This document shows positions 1 through 12,303 of a stretch of DNA of 64,000 nucleotides, piece after piece. Origin of the DNA: Trichostrongylus colubriformis. Taxonomy: Eukaryota; Nematoda; Chromadorea; Rhabditida; Trichostrongylidae. Positions within the stretch are counted from its first letter, which is position 1; every line of letters starts with the position of its first letter. The stretch is from assembly GCA_963978905.1 (NCBI GenBank), contig OZ022258.1, positions 27,904,716-27,968,715 of the forward strand, read 5' to 3'. Below the pieces are notes generated by a model. The model did no database searches. It had not been told where the DNA came from and was given only the letters and a program-made list of their open reading frames with translations. The translations under genes and the position numbers were made by a program.

Positions 1-2599
1 GGTAGATCCATATCCCGATTGTCGATGTTTATCGTTTTCGTAAACATGCTTCACTATTTGGAATTTTGTGTAGTCTAGCAGTCGATACCCAGTGGTGCTG
101 CCAGTACCGCATTAGAAAATGATTCCGAGAGAAACGCTTGCTTTGCTATCACAAATATAGGTGTATCACGACTATCAGTGTAGATCGCAGCATCGAGAGA
201 AATGCACCATTTTTTGGAACGCCATGCTGTTCAGCGGTCGATACATCGGCGAGTGATATCAGAATATAAAATATGTTCACCCAATGGCACTGAGACTCAG
301 ACGCTTTTGCTAGAGCGATCATATAGTAGTAGCAAATGGTGTGAAGGATTATCCCATCCAATACCTAAAGGTTCCTTATCAGCCACTGTGAGCCGTTTTC
401 GAATCACTGAGGCCACTGTACCCAACAGTACCATTGAGGTCCCCGTACCCTACAATACCTGCGAATGTGAACATTCCACTGTTAGCCGCAGAAGCGAACC
501 GGCCTTGGCGACATTTTCCTTCTCACGCTCCTTATCGAATCTTATCAGCCATTATCAATTTTGATCACCCACCATAGACGTGCCCGTCCACCCTAAACGG
601 CTATGAGTGTCGGCGCCCTTGGATCAACACGAAAGGCGAAACGAATTTGACGACATTTGCCTTCACGTTCTCCTTATCAAATCTTATCAACCGTTATCAA
701 GGTGGATCACCCACCATAATGTCCCTGTCCCACTCCACAAAACACTATGTGAGAATGAACGCTCTGGGATCAACCCGAAAGGTAAAATGGATTGGACGAG
801 TCTGGCCTTTTTACGCTCATTATCGAATCTTATCAACCGTTATCAATGTGGATCACCCACCATCAATGTCCCCGTCCCACTCCGCAAGAGACCTGTGAGT
901 ATGAGCGCTCCAGGATCAATGCGAAAAGCGAAACAGATTCGACGACTCTAGCCTTCTTACGCTCCTTATCGAATCTTATCAACCGTTATCAATGCGAGTC
1001 ACCCACCATTAATGTCCCTGGTCCATCCTGCTAAACACCCATGAGTGTGAGCGCTCTTGGATCAGCGCGAAAGACGAAACAGATTTGGCGACTTTTGTCT
1101 TCCGCGGCTCCTTATCAGCCCTTATCAAATGCTATCACCTTCGGTCCACCGCCATTAGTGTCCCCTTGTCACCCCCTACATCACTTGTAAAATTCATGGT
1201 CCAAGCTTTAGTGCGACGCGAGATACGAATTTCGTGACACACAGACGGACACACACACAAACACACACACACACAGACATACTAAGCGAATTATATATAG
1301 TAGGAAAATTTCAATGCTGCGGCGCTCACTACTAGCATACAACCGCTATATACGATATATTATACCAGCAATGATCAATCAGAATATTTACATTGCTTCA
1401 TTATCAAAAAATGTGATAGGTAGTGGTATATCACCAATCCTACTTTATATAATCGGCTAAGTGTGTCTGTTGGTGTGTGTGTATGTGTGTTTGTGTGTTT
1501 GTGTGTGTGTCTGTTTGACCGGAAATTCATATCTCGCGTCGCAGCAAAGATTGGATCCTGAATTTTAGATATGATATAGTTGGTGGTAAGGGGATCCCAG
1601 CGGTGGTGAACCGAAAGTGATAGCAGCTGATCAAGGCTGATAAAGAGCCTCGAAAGGCTAATGTCGCCAAATCCATTTCGCCTTTCGGGTCAATCCTAAA
1701 GCGCCCTTACTCATAGGTGTTTTGAGGGGTGGGACGGGCACATTAAATGTGGGTGATTCGAATTGATAGCGCCTGATAAGATTTGATAAGGAGCGGTAAA
1801 ATGCGGATGTCGCCAAATTCCTTTCACCTTTCGGGTTGATCCTAGACTGCCGACACTCATAGGCGTTTGGAGGGGTGGGCCGGGCACATCAACGGTGGGT
1901 GATCCAAACTGATAACGGCTGATAAGATTCGATAAGGAGCGGGAAAAGGCGGATGTCGCCAAATTCCTTTCCCCTTTCGGATTGATACTAGACTGCCGAC
2001 ACTCATAGGCTCTGAGGGGTGGGTCGGACACATCAACGGTGGGTGATCCAAACTGATAACGGTTGATAAGATTCAATAAGGAGCGTCGAAATGCTGATGT
2101 CGCCAAATCCGTCTCGCTCTCCCGGCTAGCAGTGGAATGTTCACACTCAGAGGTATTACAGGGTACGGCGACGTTAATGACGACTTTTCGAAACTGATAA
2201 CGGCTTACATGGAGTGATAAGAACCAAAAGGAAATGGGGAAGGGTAAAATCCGGTACATTACTCACACTACTATACGACTGCTGCAGTAATTGCTTCTGA
2301 TGCCCAGTACCATTGAGTGAACATATTTTGTTTATGTTCTGATATCTGCTGCCGATGTATCAACCGCTAAATCGCCTAGGGTTCCAAATAATGGTGCATG
2401 TCTTATGATACTGCGATCTACGTGGATGATCAAGACACGATCTAGAATTGTGATAGCAAAGCAGGCGATTCATTCTCTCACACGGTGCCAGCAACAGTAC
2501 TGGGTATCGACCGCTAGATTATGTGAAATTCCAAATAGTGGTGCATGTTCACAGAAACGATAAGCATCGATGATCGGCATACGGATCTACCAATTATAT
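1..2599. repeat. Large inverted repeat of ~145-bp tandem units
   Basis: Two arms (1-1304 and 1439-2599) are reverse complements of each other around a ~134-bp spacer. The outer ends match (GGTAGATCC at 1 against GGATCTACC at 2591), and the inner ends carry a CA/GT-rich tract followed by TATATAGTAGG or its complement. Inside each arm a unit of about 142-146 bp repeats in tandem. In the left arm CTCCTTATC-like starts fall at 528, 670, 816, 962 and 1108. Every unit carries GATCACCCACC and GCGAAAGGCGAAA-like blocks. Open frames here come from the repeat and are not genes. The left arm probably continues beyond the window edge. Confidence 0.85.
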
Positions 2600-2800
2600 G
2601 TAGAAAGTAGATGCTCAGCAAAAAGGCAAAATTGACCATTTCCCCATTACATATTTCTATTAAGGAGAATAAATCATGAATAATTCGCACAATGCTGTGC
2701 GATAGCCCAACTGGTATATAAAAAATTATTGACAGTGATATGGGTGATAAGGGTAACAACGAACTCCTAACTCGAGTCATTCCAATGAAAACCGACAGAT
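2600..2800. repeat. Segment flanking the 145-bp-unit repeat
   Basis: This stretch recurs near 53040-53190 (reverse strand) and 54690-54800. All copies share GTAGAAAGTAGATGCTCAGC-like sequence, a TTTCCCCATTACAT block, and a short palindrome around CGCACAGTACTGTGCG followed by CCAACTGG. It therefore belongs to the same dispersed family as the inverted repeat on its left. From 2800 to 3730 I see no gene or repeat that I can name. Confidence 0.6.
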
Positions 2801-3740
2801 AATGGCGGCGGGATTCCCGATGAAGAGATCACCTTGAGCTGCGATGGAGGCATCCTGTTTGACAGCTCCCTCTCTTTTCTATCCGACCCTCTGACATGCG
2901 ACGAAATTTGAGAGCCAGTGATGAGAAGATGCTCTTATTCCGTCCGTTCAATGACCTCCTTGCATTGGGCCGGTCCACCTCCTCCACTGCCTTGGAGTAT
3001 TAAATGCTTAGTCACTTAGCATGCTGGCCTGATATACTTAGAAACAAAAAATGCGATACTCAAACTGCATGAGCATCCAAGGAGTGGTATTCACAGAGAC
3101 ACCAGTTGTCAAGTGCACACTGCCGCCCACAAGACATTGTAAATTTATGCGATATGGACTTTAAAGATATCAACCATTCACTAACGACCGCATCTACCCT
3201 CCTCCGTATAGAGCACTACTGTGCGGTAGCCAAACTATGATTTCATACTCCGGTAGCAGTAGCACTATACTGTTCTGACCGCAAAACGGTTTGAGTTGCC
3301 GATGGGTGATTAAGGGATACTAGCGCACAGCTTTGTGTCTATCGATGTCAAGCGCAGGCACTGCGTTGAGGACTACGAGAGATAGGTCCTCAATGCTAGA
3401 AGATACCACTCTTCTTTCCTCAAATTTGCTGTTAGGTTAAAGGTTTGCCTCTGAAACAAGAGTATTCGATCGATAATCACATGATTGCTACCCAGTACAA
3501 AGTCTGGTTACGGTTTGATGCCCTTTTTTAATACCATCTGAGCACGTCAAAAAACCATCGAGTACTGATAGGTCTCGTTGAGAATTCCTTAACCAACATC
3601 TTTCCTGAGATTCAACCCTTCCTGAGATCTCGCATCACATGCTGAATTTTGAGAGGCAACAGATGGTTTCACAGAGTGATATGAGCAGAATCACAGCTAT
3701 TCTGATAAGACAATGAAGTAATATCCCCGAATGATAACAG

Positions 3741-3951
3741 AAAAGCTATGAGTGTATACAACTTCTTCAATTGCTGAAGGAAAATACAGCTTCCGCTGCA
3801 CAACCCATTCCAGAAAGTCATGGATGGGACGACCGAAAATGATGTTTTTGTCAAAGAGTTGCTGAAACATTCCGAAGAAGGTGGCCCAGGACAAAGTCCG
3901 AGCATGCTAGAGGCACATTCTAAAATTTCATTGAGTGGGTTAGAGCGGTGA
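3741..3951 (+). pseudogene. Coding-like segment with an apparent frameshift
   Basis: After an acceptor-like ATAACAG, a frame opens at 3741 (KSYECIQLLQLLKENTASAA) and reads well to about 3812. The good reading then moves by one base to a second frame (KVMDGTTENDVFVKELLKHS and onward), which runs to a TGA at 3949-3951 or to a possible GT donor at 3939. The amino-acid make-up (charged, helical, few rare residues) favours the plus strand over the long minus-strand frame at the same place. I do not recognise the family. The frame change suggests a decayed gene, though an unseen intron or a sequencing error would look the same. Confidence 0.35.
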
Positions 3952-4424
3952 ATTATGAAGTTAGATGTGCAGAGGATTACACCGACAGTGAAAAATCCGA
4001 GAGAAAGCCTCGGAAATACCAAAAATAAAACCTTTTGACATCTCCTCTTGGACGAAATCTCTGCGAGAAAACGAGCATTTCAATCAGTTTTCACTGTATG
4101 GTATCTTGAGGAAATCTGAGATATCACCTGTTTCCTCATGTCAACGTCTCCTTTATCGATGGCAACGCTTCCTTATCCGATCTTATCACATTAATCGTAG
4201 GCCTCATTTGTCACGTTGTTGCCACCTTTGCCATCATCATCGCAATCAATCACGTCTAGGGTGGACGGGCCTGGGCTGCTCGGTGGAGTCGCGCGTGCTT
4301 CTATGGCTGTGCGTGCTCCAGGAGCTGACACTCACGCCTCGGTAAAGGTACAGCCTACCGGCTGTGCATAATCCACTTGACCACGGAGGGAGCTTTAATG
4401 CTTCAGTTATCCTGGAATGTGCCC

Positions 4425-4640
4425 TAAAAACGAAAATGCGGCTGTTTCTCTCCAAGTACTGTCGTTTCGATTTTCCCGCGCGTGTACAAATTTCAATGCA
4501 AATCGGTAATGCAAACTCACATACATTCCTTTTAAACGCTTACTCTTTCTACCTGTTCGTTTGGTGTCTATATTATCGCATTGATCTTCTGATATATCTA
4601 CGATTTCTGACACAACAGGATTTCTTTTCCGAAGGTTAGT
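4425..4640 (+). repeat. Dispersed repeat, copy 1
   Basis: About 200 bp that matches, in reverse orientation, 7655-7870. Both copies share CGGCTGTTTCTCTCCAA, TTTTGGACCCCTATTCCTTC-like and GGTCGTTTGGTCTTTATATT-like blocks. No terminal structure could be made out. The rest of 4020-5390 holds no feature I can support. Confidence 0.55.
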
Positions 4641-5390
4641 TGGTTATTGTGATGATGCATTGAGTATTGTGAAGTTTTGTGCTTCTTGTGTTTTTGTCTC
4701 CTGTCCATTCTTTCTGTTTTCGACCTCTTCATCATGACTATGTCATTGATATGTCCCTGTTTATATTGGGGACACTTTTTGACACCGTTTGATAGTTTCG
4801 ATGGTGGTGGAACATGCAGTTTCCATGGATTTGATGATGTGATGTGTTCCTGCCTGGTTTGAATTGCTCATTTTTCCACGACTCGATCTTCTTTCTATTG
4901 TCTTTTATGTGCTTCTATGACTATCAGGAGCACCCTTTGACTCATCAGCTTCTTGTGTTCATCCTATAGATCAACGAAGTATGATGAAGAATAGCTATCA
5001 TATTTTCTAATATGTATTCTTCAATAGATTATAACCTTATGTGTTGTACGGCTTTATTTTAGTAATATCAATTTCCGAGCGCCAATATAGTTAGGGGGAG
5101 AGAGAGTAGATGAACGGACGTGCTGTCGCTCCTCAGCTGATACCATCATACAACCATCAGTTTTAAGGCTTATATGTAAACTTCATGTAATCCTCAATTG
5201 GGTGGTAAGAGCTGTTCCTTTAGCTAATCAGCTAACAGTAAGGCCTAGGCGGAAAACCAAGACAAAAAAGCGTCGTACGCTGAGTAGAATGAAGCGCCCA
5301 TCATCTCCTCCGACTATATGTGCAACAACTTTTGAATACCCTTTCAATGAATTAATGAACAAACGAACTGATTTCAAAATTACTGGCAAG

Positions 5391-5800
5391 GAAAGGCTCC
5401 CTGGTCATCGTGGCCGTTCAAGATGTGTTGTATATGTTCATATGTAGTTTCAAACGGGGATTTCAAATCCGCTCTCCAAATCTGCTAAACGAATTTGCGA
5501 AGGAAGTTATGGGGCCTGAAAGATACGGCGATCGTGCCGGCAGACAAGGGAAAGATACCAGGCCGAAGTGGCATTTGCAATGAGACACATATCACTCAAC
5601 GCACTTTTGGACACTGATCTGTATTCCAAATCTGCCGAACGATTCTGTGAGTGGAGTTATGGAACTTTTTCTGAATGACTGGTAATACATATTACACAGT
5701 ACGTTCGGAAGCCTATGGCGCGCGAGCCAGACGTTTTCGGGCAAAACCAGTGTGATTTTCGACCACACTGAACAAGTTTCTAGCCAACTCGAGAATTTGA
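5391..5800 (+). repeat. Dispersed repeat family, copy A
   Basis: The part from 5391 to about 5530 matches 6405-6545 in reverse orientation, sharing TTGTATAT, GTTTCAAACGGGGAT and ATACGGCG. The part from 5540 to 5800 matches 47575-47830 in direct orientation, sharing GGGAAAGATACCAG-like and ACACATATCACTC blocks and a Mse-like GCTAAACGATT stretch. The family is therefore modular and present at least three times in the window. No coding potential is seen. Confidence 0.6.
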
Positions 5801-6282
5801 CCGAATTCCGGAAAAATTTATGAGCTGTTGGCTGGCAATCCATTCAACTAAGCAGAGTGTTAACCCTTGCCGAGAAAATGCCCTTATTTGACGCTTGTTG
5901 CGTACACTTTTGCCATGAGCATCTGTAATAGAAATGTCTAGGTAGTGTTTGTTCAGGTTGCACGATTTTTTCTAGATAAAAATTCAAAAATCACTGCTTA
6001 CCCCTCCGACACTACCAATTTTCGAAGTTGTGAAAAAAAAACTCGATTTGGCTGAAAATTTGCACTCGAGCCCCTGAGCGCAAATATCATAGTCGTTTTA
6101 CGCAACAACGATTAATTACTCACAATCACAAAATAATCGGGTGAAAAAGATGGGCAGAATGTTCAATTATTCACAAAAGACCCAATTTCTTCATATAAGT
6201 CATCAGTGGGAGCGCGAGATGCATTAACGGAGCGTAAAAGCGTTTTGTAGACCTTTAGAAAACACTCAAAGCAAAGGCATAA

Positions 6283-6370
6283 TTGGCAAATGCATCAAGG
6301 AATCGAACTCTCATGCCCCAATCTGTACCCCGACACCTTACCAGCTGCTCTACACGCTCCGACAACATAT
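6283..6370 (-). repeat. tRNA-like (SINE-type) promoter head
   Basis: Read on the minus strand, this segment has an A-box-like TAGAGCAGCTGG followed about 35 nt later by a B-box-like AGTTCGATTCC, the split RNA polymerase III promoter of tRNAs and tRNA-derived SINEs. The T-arm and anticodon arm do not fold properly, so it is not a functional tRNA gene. It lies between the two oppositely oriented repeat copies at 5391 and 6405. Confidence 0.4.
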
Positions 6371-6404
6371 GTTCTCGAGTCACATATGACCAGCGCCTCC
6401 GCTT

Positions 6405-6545
6405 GCGCCGTATCATTCAGGCGTCCGTAACATCTTGCCCAAAATCGTTTAGCACATTTGGAGGGCTGATTTGAGATCCCCGTTTGAAACTTTATAGGAA
6501 GATATACAACTCATCTTGAGTGGCCACGCTGATCCGGGAGCCTTT
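6405..6545 (-). repeat. Dispersed repeat family, inverted copy
   Basis: Reverse-complement match to 5391-5530. Together with that copy it brackets about 870 bp, including the SINE-like head. From 6560 to 7650 no gene is supported; short open frames there have no splice or family support. Confidence 0.55.
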
Positions 6546-7654
6546 CCTTGTGACTCAATTCCTAGAGCGTGTTTTGAACTTGGAGCACAAAAAGCAGCTC
6601 AAGCAAATTTCCGAATAGTACATTAATAGTCAGATCACGCTGAATGTATAATCGATGTATTCATCCGATACATAAGAAATTGTAACTCATTTTTGCGAAA
6701 TTTAGGTCACTTTTTCACATCATATACACTATTTTTATTCACTCCAGATCATTCAAAAAATGATCCAATGAATCAATTCATGCCTAAGTCTGGGGAAAGG
6801 AAAGAAGCTTGAAAGAACCACTTTTCACAAAAACTTCACGCGCAATGCAACTATTTCACCCAACCCACAAGCCCATTCTCTCTCCCGTGACTCAGGCTAA
6901 CACTCATATCCGCTCCCTCTACATGAAGGAAGTACGGCTGCTCCACAGAATTCACTGCAAAAGTCAAAAGAGCCACTGTTACAAGAGTATAAATGTTAAT
7001 AGAGATCACATCCACAGAATATCCACCTAGTGAGTACAGATGGATTTGAGAAAGAGCCTCAAGGTTCCGAAATCAACTAGGTTATGTACTTCCTATCGTA
7101 AAGATCAAGTTGACGTCGCACAAACAAACTTCACCTACATCCCATAGTGGATTCAAAGGCTCAGCCCCAAACTACTCGCTGAACTGTTCTCCCAGACACA
7201 ACACATGTATTGCAGCCTTGCGCGAGATGACTATGCGCTCCAGTGAGATACCACGACGCGATTGCGCAAGGGACAGAATTTCACATTTTATCGTTTGAGT
7301 TCCACTATGTAGAACGGGTCGAATAGAGTTGAGAAATATCTACAAACAAACAAAAGTTACAAAAAATTCGAAAAAAAAAACATGAAAAGCTAAGCGAGAA
7401 GAAGTCTCAAGACTGTGTCAAAGAGTACTTTTGAAAGTAACATAAGCGCATCTAGAACATTTTAATGAAGATCGAGTCGAGCAAAAATCACCTCACCAGC
7501 AAATAACAATACACACTGAATGCATGCAATACAAACAGCGAACAAATGCATTATCAGAAAAGCTGACTAACCTTCAAAAAATAAAGCCTGTCTTGTCAGA
7601 AGTAGTAGATAATATTAGAGCACATTGCCGGAATCCGTACTGGAGCGCAAATTC

Positions 7655-7870
7655 AGGACGTCGTAAGGATAGTCGGGTAGAATACAGCAGAATAGCATGG
7701 ACAAAATGATGAGTGCACGATAATATAAAGACCAAACGACCAGGTAGAAGGAATAGGGGTCCAAAAGGAGTGTGTGAGTTTGTGCAACCAGTTTGAATTC
7801 AAATGTGTGTAGGCGAGAAAATCAAAACGGAAGTAGTTGGAGAGAAACAGCCGCGTTCGTGAGGCAATGA
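7655..7870 (-). repeat. Dispersed repeat, copy 2 (inverted)
   Basis: Reverse-complement partner of 4425-4640. The two copies differ at many positions, so the family is old or diverse. Confidence 0.55.
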
Positions 7871-7995
7871 CAGCATACCTACCACAGCGTGCGGCAAAAC
7901 TATTGACCTCTTGACAATTCCTTGCCATACCACACAGAAAGTATCAACATGAAATTGGCCCGAAGTATAAAATCAACGGACATTAATAATGTGTC

Positions 7996-10262
7996 TCAGG
8001 ATTTAAACAGTTCCTCTCTGACCCCAACATACCTACAGCGAGAGAAAGCACTCGTTGGCAGCAGGTGACCGTCAAGCAGATCGTGCTAACCTGTTTTTGG
8101 TGAGCAGCACACGCTTGAAAAACCGAGAAACTTCAAACGGAAGAGTTGAACAAGTTCAGATTGGTGGTGGTTATTACAAACCGGTAGTGAAGTCATAGAG
8201 CTGTTTCCAGACCGCTGTTGCCATGATCACGCCCTGCAGGATGGGGCTGCGTCCGCTGCAAGTGAATTGGATCTTAAGTAATACTCTATCTTGTGCGTGC
8301 GTCTTGAAGAAATATCTCAAGTTGTGATGATTGGTTTGGCTCGGATATCATCTAATTCGTCAATTTTCACAACTTTGCCGCAGAGTATTGCAGTAACTCC
8401 TCTTCGAGTTGTCAAATCCTAATGTGCTCTCAACTATTCCATGACAAGCACATTGAAACGCAATGCCTGCACTGTTTCTCTCTGTTCATTCGAGTCTTTT
8501 GAGATATGCTTACGGAAGCGTGACACGAACTGCGTGAAGACCACCTATGTTCCACAACAGTGCTTTCTCACACCATCTTTGCCTTTGCGCTCAATACTTT
8601 TGCCGCACCCTGTGTTCTATATTCACTGAAAAAATGGTGTGGTGTCCTATTCAAGGAGGTGGATCACGCTCATCTCTGCAAGTAGAATGCGACAAACTGC
8701 AACTCTGTTGTCCTGTGTCGAAAGTTGTTCGAAATCAATATCGGTTGGAACAACCAATCACACTGGACTGATGCTTATATGCATCTGCATAAGGGGAGAC
8801 TTATTCATCTCAGTGAGGTCACACTGCATAATGGTCCTGGGTGAAGCGAGGATTTCAGAAAAATGATAGCTGCTCCATCTCTCTCTGCGGCTATGAGAAA
8901 ATGTATTGTTCCCTCAAGAAACTTGTTCAGGTAACTTTTAAGTTCCGTTTATTTACCTTTCTAGCAGATACTCACCGTAGGAGGAATGACTTCCACCTTA
9001 GTTCCAATATTGACCACCTCATTGAGATCCTTATCGTATTGCACTTGTACAATTTCATTTGAAGGTACGTCACTGAACTTCTGCAAGGAGGAAGACACCG
9101 GCTCATTCACATTGCATTCACATGCTTATTATAATGGACCTAAAAAAGGACTCCTAAGCAAGATCAAGGTGTTACCACGTCTCCTTTCAGTTCTTTTGTC
9201 AGAACTAGTGGACCAGCTTGATGAAAGTCCTTCTTGTCAAACTCGTCATAACATTGAGCCAAAGGTCTTCGCCGTCTTATCCAGTTCTAAATTGTGTGTT
9301 GGATCGCTGTAAAGGTAAACAACACATTACTGCATATTTGATCTAGGTACTGTCGCGCAACTTATCGTTACACTCAGAGAATGCCTTGGTTTCTTGTGAA
9401 GGTAGTTGTACCAGTGCATCATTACGTTGTAAAAGCATGCGGTCTGGTGAAATCCCCGTCGAAAAGCGCGCTCACGAGCTATAGTGACGGCATAGCGGAT
9501 AAGGCTTGACGTCTTCGAAAATTACATCGACTCTTTGATAAGCCTCCTAGCATCGACTTCACCAAAGAATGACTGAGTGTTGGGTAATGAGCGTTATAGC
9601 AGAATAAATAATATTTATTGTATCGTATTAAAGCCGTATCGATCGGGATGACGTGGATTGCGAGACCACAAAATAGGTGTTTACATAAGAGGGCGGGGGG
9701 TGATATCATCACGATATCAATTACACGCTAACACCCATCAGTTTCTCTCTAATTGGAGCGGTTGTTTTACTTTATCATTACCTGATCACAGTCACTCCCT
9801 TGCGGACGGACAGACATATCAACAAACCCACACACAAATCCAAAGGCAAACACACCGAAAAACCTACAGACAAACAGACGCACAAAGGTACTGGTTTATA
9901 TGTAGTAGTAGAAGAAGAAAGAAGATTGTATTATAGGAAATGCAGTAAGAGGAGCGCAAATGGAGGAATACTTTTCTGTATAACATGTGTACCTTTTTTC
10001 TCAGTTCTGCTATGCTGAGTTTTCTTGATTTTGGTGGAACAACAGGTGCGCGAAAGCTTCTGTCAGAGCCGCCTTAATAAGAACACTCGATAGCTTACCA
10101 TGGAGCTGCATGTCGTGTTCGATGAAGTCTTTTTGACCTCTTCAGCTTACCTGGCTGAGATGCAGTATTTCGACTGACAACCACAAAGGTAATGTATGCG
10201 CATAGGATCGCAAGTGGAGCAAGGAGTCCAAGCCACATAAGGTTTTGTCGGCTAAAGTGTTT
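7996..10262 (-). CDS. Multi-exon gene, probable membrane protein, unrecognised
   Basis: Eight exon candidates run down the minus strand. Tentative: 10099-10262 (KHFSRQNLMW, then a strong hydrophobic span LGLLAPLAILCAYITFVVV followed by a basic stretch) and 9176-9286. Firmer: 8976-9080 (KFSDVPSNEIVQVQYDKDLN onward, acceptor TTGCAG, donor GTGAGT). Then 8713-8880, 8572-8609, 8182-8255 (GRSPILQGVIMATAVWKQLY), 8091-8130 and 7996-8032 (YVGVREELFKS, TGA). The last four join in phase (0 to 2, 2 to 1, 1 to 2, then stop), and two of the introns are 51 and 58 nt, typical of nematodes. The exon near 8758 has an in-frame TGA unless a 51-nt intron (8712-8762) is removed. Near 9265 a second overlapping frame is also open, so a frameshift is possible. 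The long intron (9287-10098) holds dispersed repeats. I do not recognise the family. Upstream exons beyond 10262 were not resolved. Confidence 0.55.
9500..9660 (+). repeat. Dispersed TATCGTATCG repeat, copy 1
   Basis: Shares TGACTGAGTGTTGGGTAATG, TTGTATCGTATTAAAGCCG and GATGACGTGG with copies at 17480-17750, 50200-50505, 59860-60210 and, inverted, 59535-59830 and 61750-61965. It sits in the long intron of the minus-strand gene at 8-10.3 kb. Confidence 0.65.
9690..9905 (+). repeat. CA/CAG-rich dispersed repeat
   Basis: GTTTCTCTCTAATTGGAGCG, CTTGCGGACGGACAG and CGCACAAAG blocks recur at 46845-46990. The segment ends in an ACA-rich tract similar to that seen at the inner ends of the 145-bp-unit repeat. 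Confidence 0.5.
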
Positions 10263-12303
10263 CTTTAAATTAGTGCAATTGAAAATGAGACAGTCAGACT
10301 ACCACTGTTGAACCATAACTCTTCCACAAGCTATCAGGAACTCTCCCGTTCCGCTTTGCTTTGGCTCAGCACTTTCAGTAAGAGTTTACAATGTTTCCTC
10401 GGTGTCACCCCTTCACCTCCTGAGTAAATCGATCGAGCAGAAACCATTCTTGTGAAGGAAGGCCATTGGATATCGCAGGATAAGGCGCGCACAGGTTTAA
10501 ATAGCTCTAGGATCTTGAGATGTTCGGGCCTGCTCACGAGTGTAAGAAGGCAAACAAACTTTAACCGTATCAAAATGACTACTAAATGACCATTTGGAGG
10601 AAAGCCCAGTGGAGTGTCACAGTTGAAAGGGTGACTGAGGCATTCGTCGAAAAGATCACAAGAGCACACCACGTGGCCACGGCCATACCCTTATGATTAG
10701 CGTGTTCTCGGCAACAGTTATTTCTAGAGATATTTTGAGAGGGGGGTACTTCATTGTGAGGAGAGAGGTGTTCCATTTACCTTCTACAAGTCGGATCTTC
10801 TCGAGATATGGAGAGAAGTTGTTAATCATTTCTTCGTCGAAAAATTTTTCTAGTATTGAATCATGCTAGCGTCATTCAGTTATGCGCACAGCAAATAGAC
10901 CCGCGCGGAGGATTAGATTTGCATGAACAGTTTGTCTAAATAGTTTTAGACTATAGCGCCGAAAGCCACACGCTGTCAAAGGTCGCAGGACGAGGTCAAA
11001 GTCCGTATTTTAGCATACATTCCAATCAAAACATCTAAAGGGTAAAACACCAGACTCTCTTGCCACGCGGATTGAATTACGAATGGGCCAGGCCAAATGT
11101 GGTGCAAAGCCAAGGGTTAAAAGCATTACTATCGGAAGTGCTCAGGATCCCTTCATTACTTTATAAACCACTTGCATTGTGTGCCCGCTTGTCTGTCTGC
11201 CTTAAATACTATTTGAAATCGCCCGCTCAGTGTAGAAGGGAACTTATCGGTACTGAATGCAACGCGATGTTGTCTACGTGGTAGCGTCACCTATTAATAT
11301 AAACGTCTAGTTCATTCTGAACTGTGTTCATGTCGCGGTGGTTGTCAACCAGAAAACAATACAGAAGGAATAGTTCAGCTACACTAAACCCGGTAAATTT
11401 GTGGGAATTTGAGTATATAAAAGCCATTATAAACATCTGAGAAATCATAGTTAGCTCGGTCATGAATCACGGTAGTAAAGTGGCCGGAATAGACAATTAT
11501 GAGGATACATTCACTAGAAAACAGTGGCGATAGCAGACCCTCAAGCTCCATGGCTAGTGGGTCGCACTGATGAACCAGTTCACTTGCATGCGCATGATTT
11601 CAGTAAAGTGGACCATCATTGCCTAACCCATCGCTGATTAAATATTATTCGTGTTCTATTATACGTGGCCCGCTCCTCATAAGTGCCGGCAGAAGCGCAA
11701 AGTAAACGCTAGTGGCTAAAACTAGTACTATGTTGAAATACGGCGAACAGACAACCCACCCATTACGTACATGCAATTCTAACCGAAAAAAATAGTGAAT
11801 GTACCTTAAGTGATGGACGAGCATCACACTACGACGAAGACACTAGTCTAATCGAAATATCAGCACGGTTTCCTACGTACGTTTTCGTACATCAAAATCG
11901 ATGGAGCAATTTCACTATGCAATTTTATTATGTACTACTCTTCGTTGCAGTACTGACTGACTTATCTCACTGAGAGAAATCAGGTGGTTTCACTTCCACT
12001 GAATGGGCACCGGACTCCTTCCACTATTACGAGGACTATTATAGCTTGCTTTTCTAGCTATTGCCGAATGCCTCGGAGAAGTGTGGACTAGAAAAGGCCT
12101 CGAAAGACTTCGTGGGCATAAAGACTCATCCCAGTCCTTGGGTGACCACGTGCAAAAAAAAAGGCAGAAGATATGCAGGACATACTGTAGCACTTTGACC
12201 CCTTGTAGTTCAATGAAAAAGTCCTCATTAGAGACCGAGCGCATAGTCAAGTAAAGTGAATAGAAACTGTTGTTTTTGAGCAGTGTGAACTGTGGCAGAT
12301 TAG

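Noticed and set aside
528..1120. Regular ~145-bp spacing considered as a CRISPR array
   Set aside because: Units are long, imperfect and contiguous without unique spacers; the genome is eukaryotic.
3669..4022. 117-codon minus-strand frame (and the overlapping one at 3697-3894) that briefly looked like a glycosyltransferase piece
   Set aside because: The plus strand at the same place reads a better protein after a splice acceptor; no glycosyltransferase motif could be confirmed.
6283..6370. A true tRNA gene on the minus strand
   Set aside because: A and B boxes are present, but the T-arm and anticodon arm do not pair.
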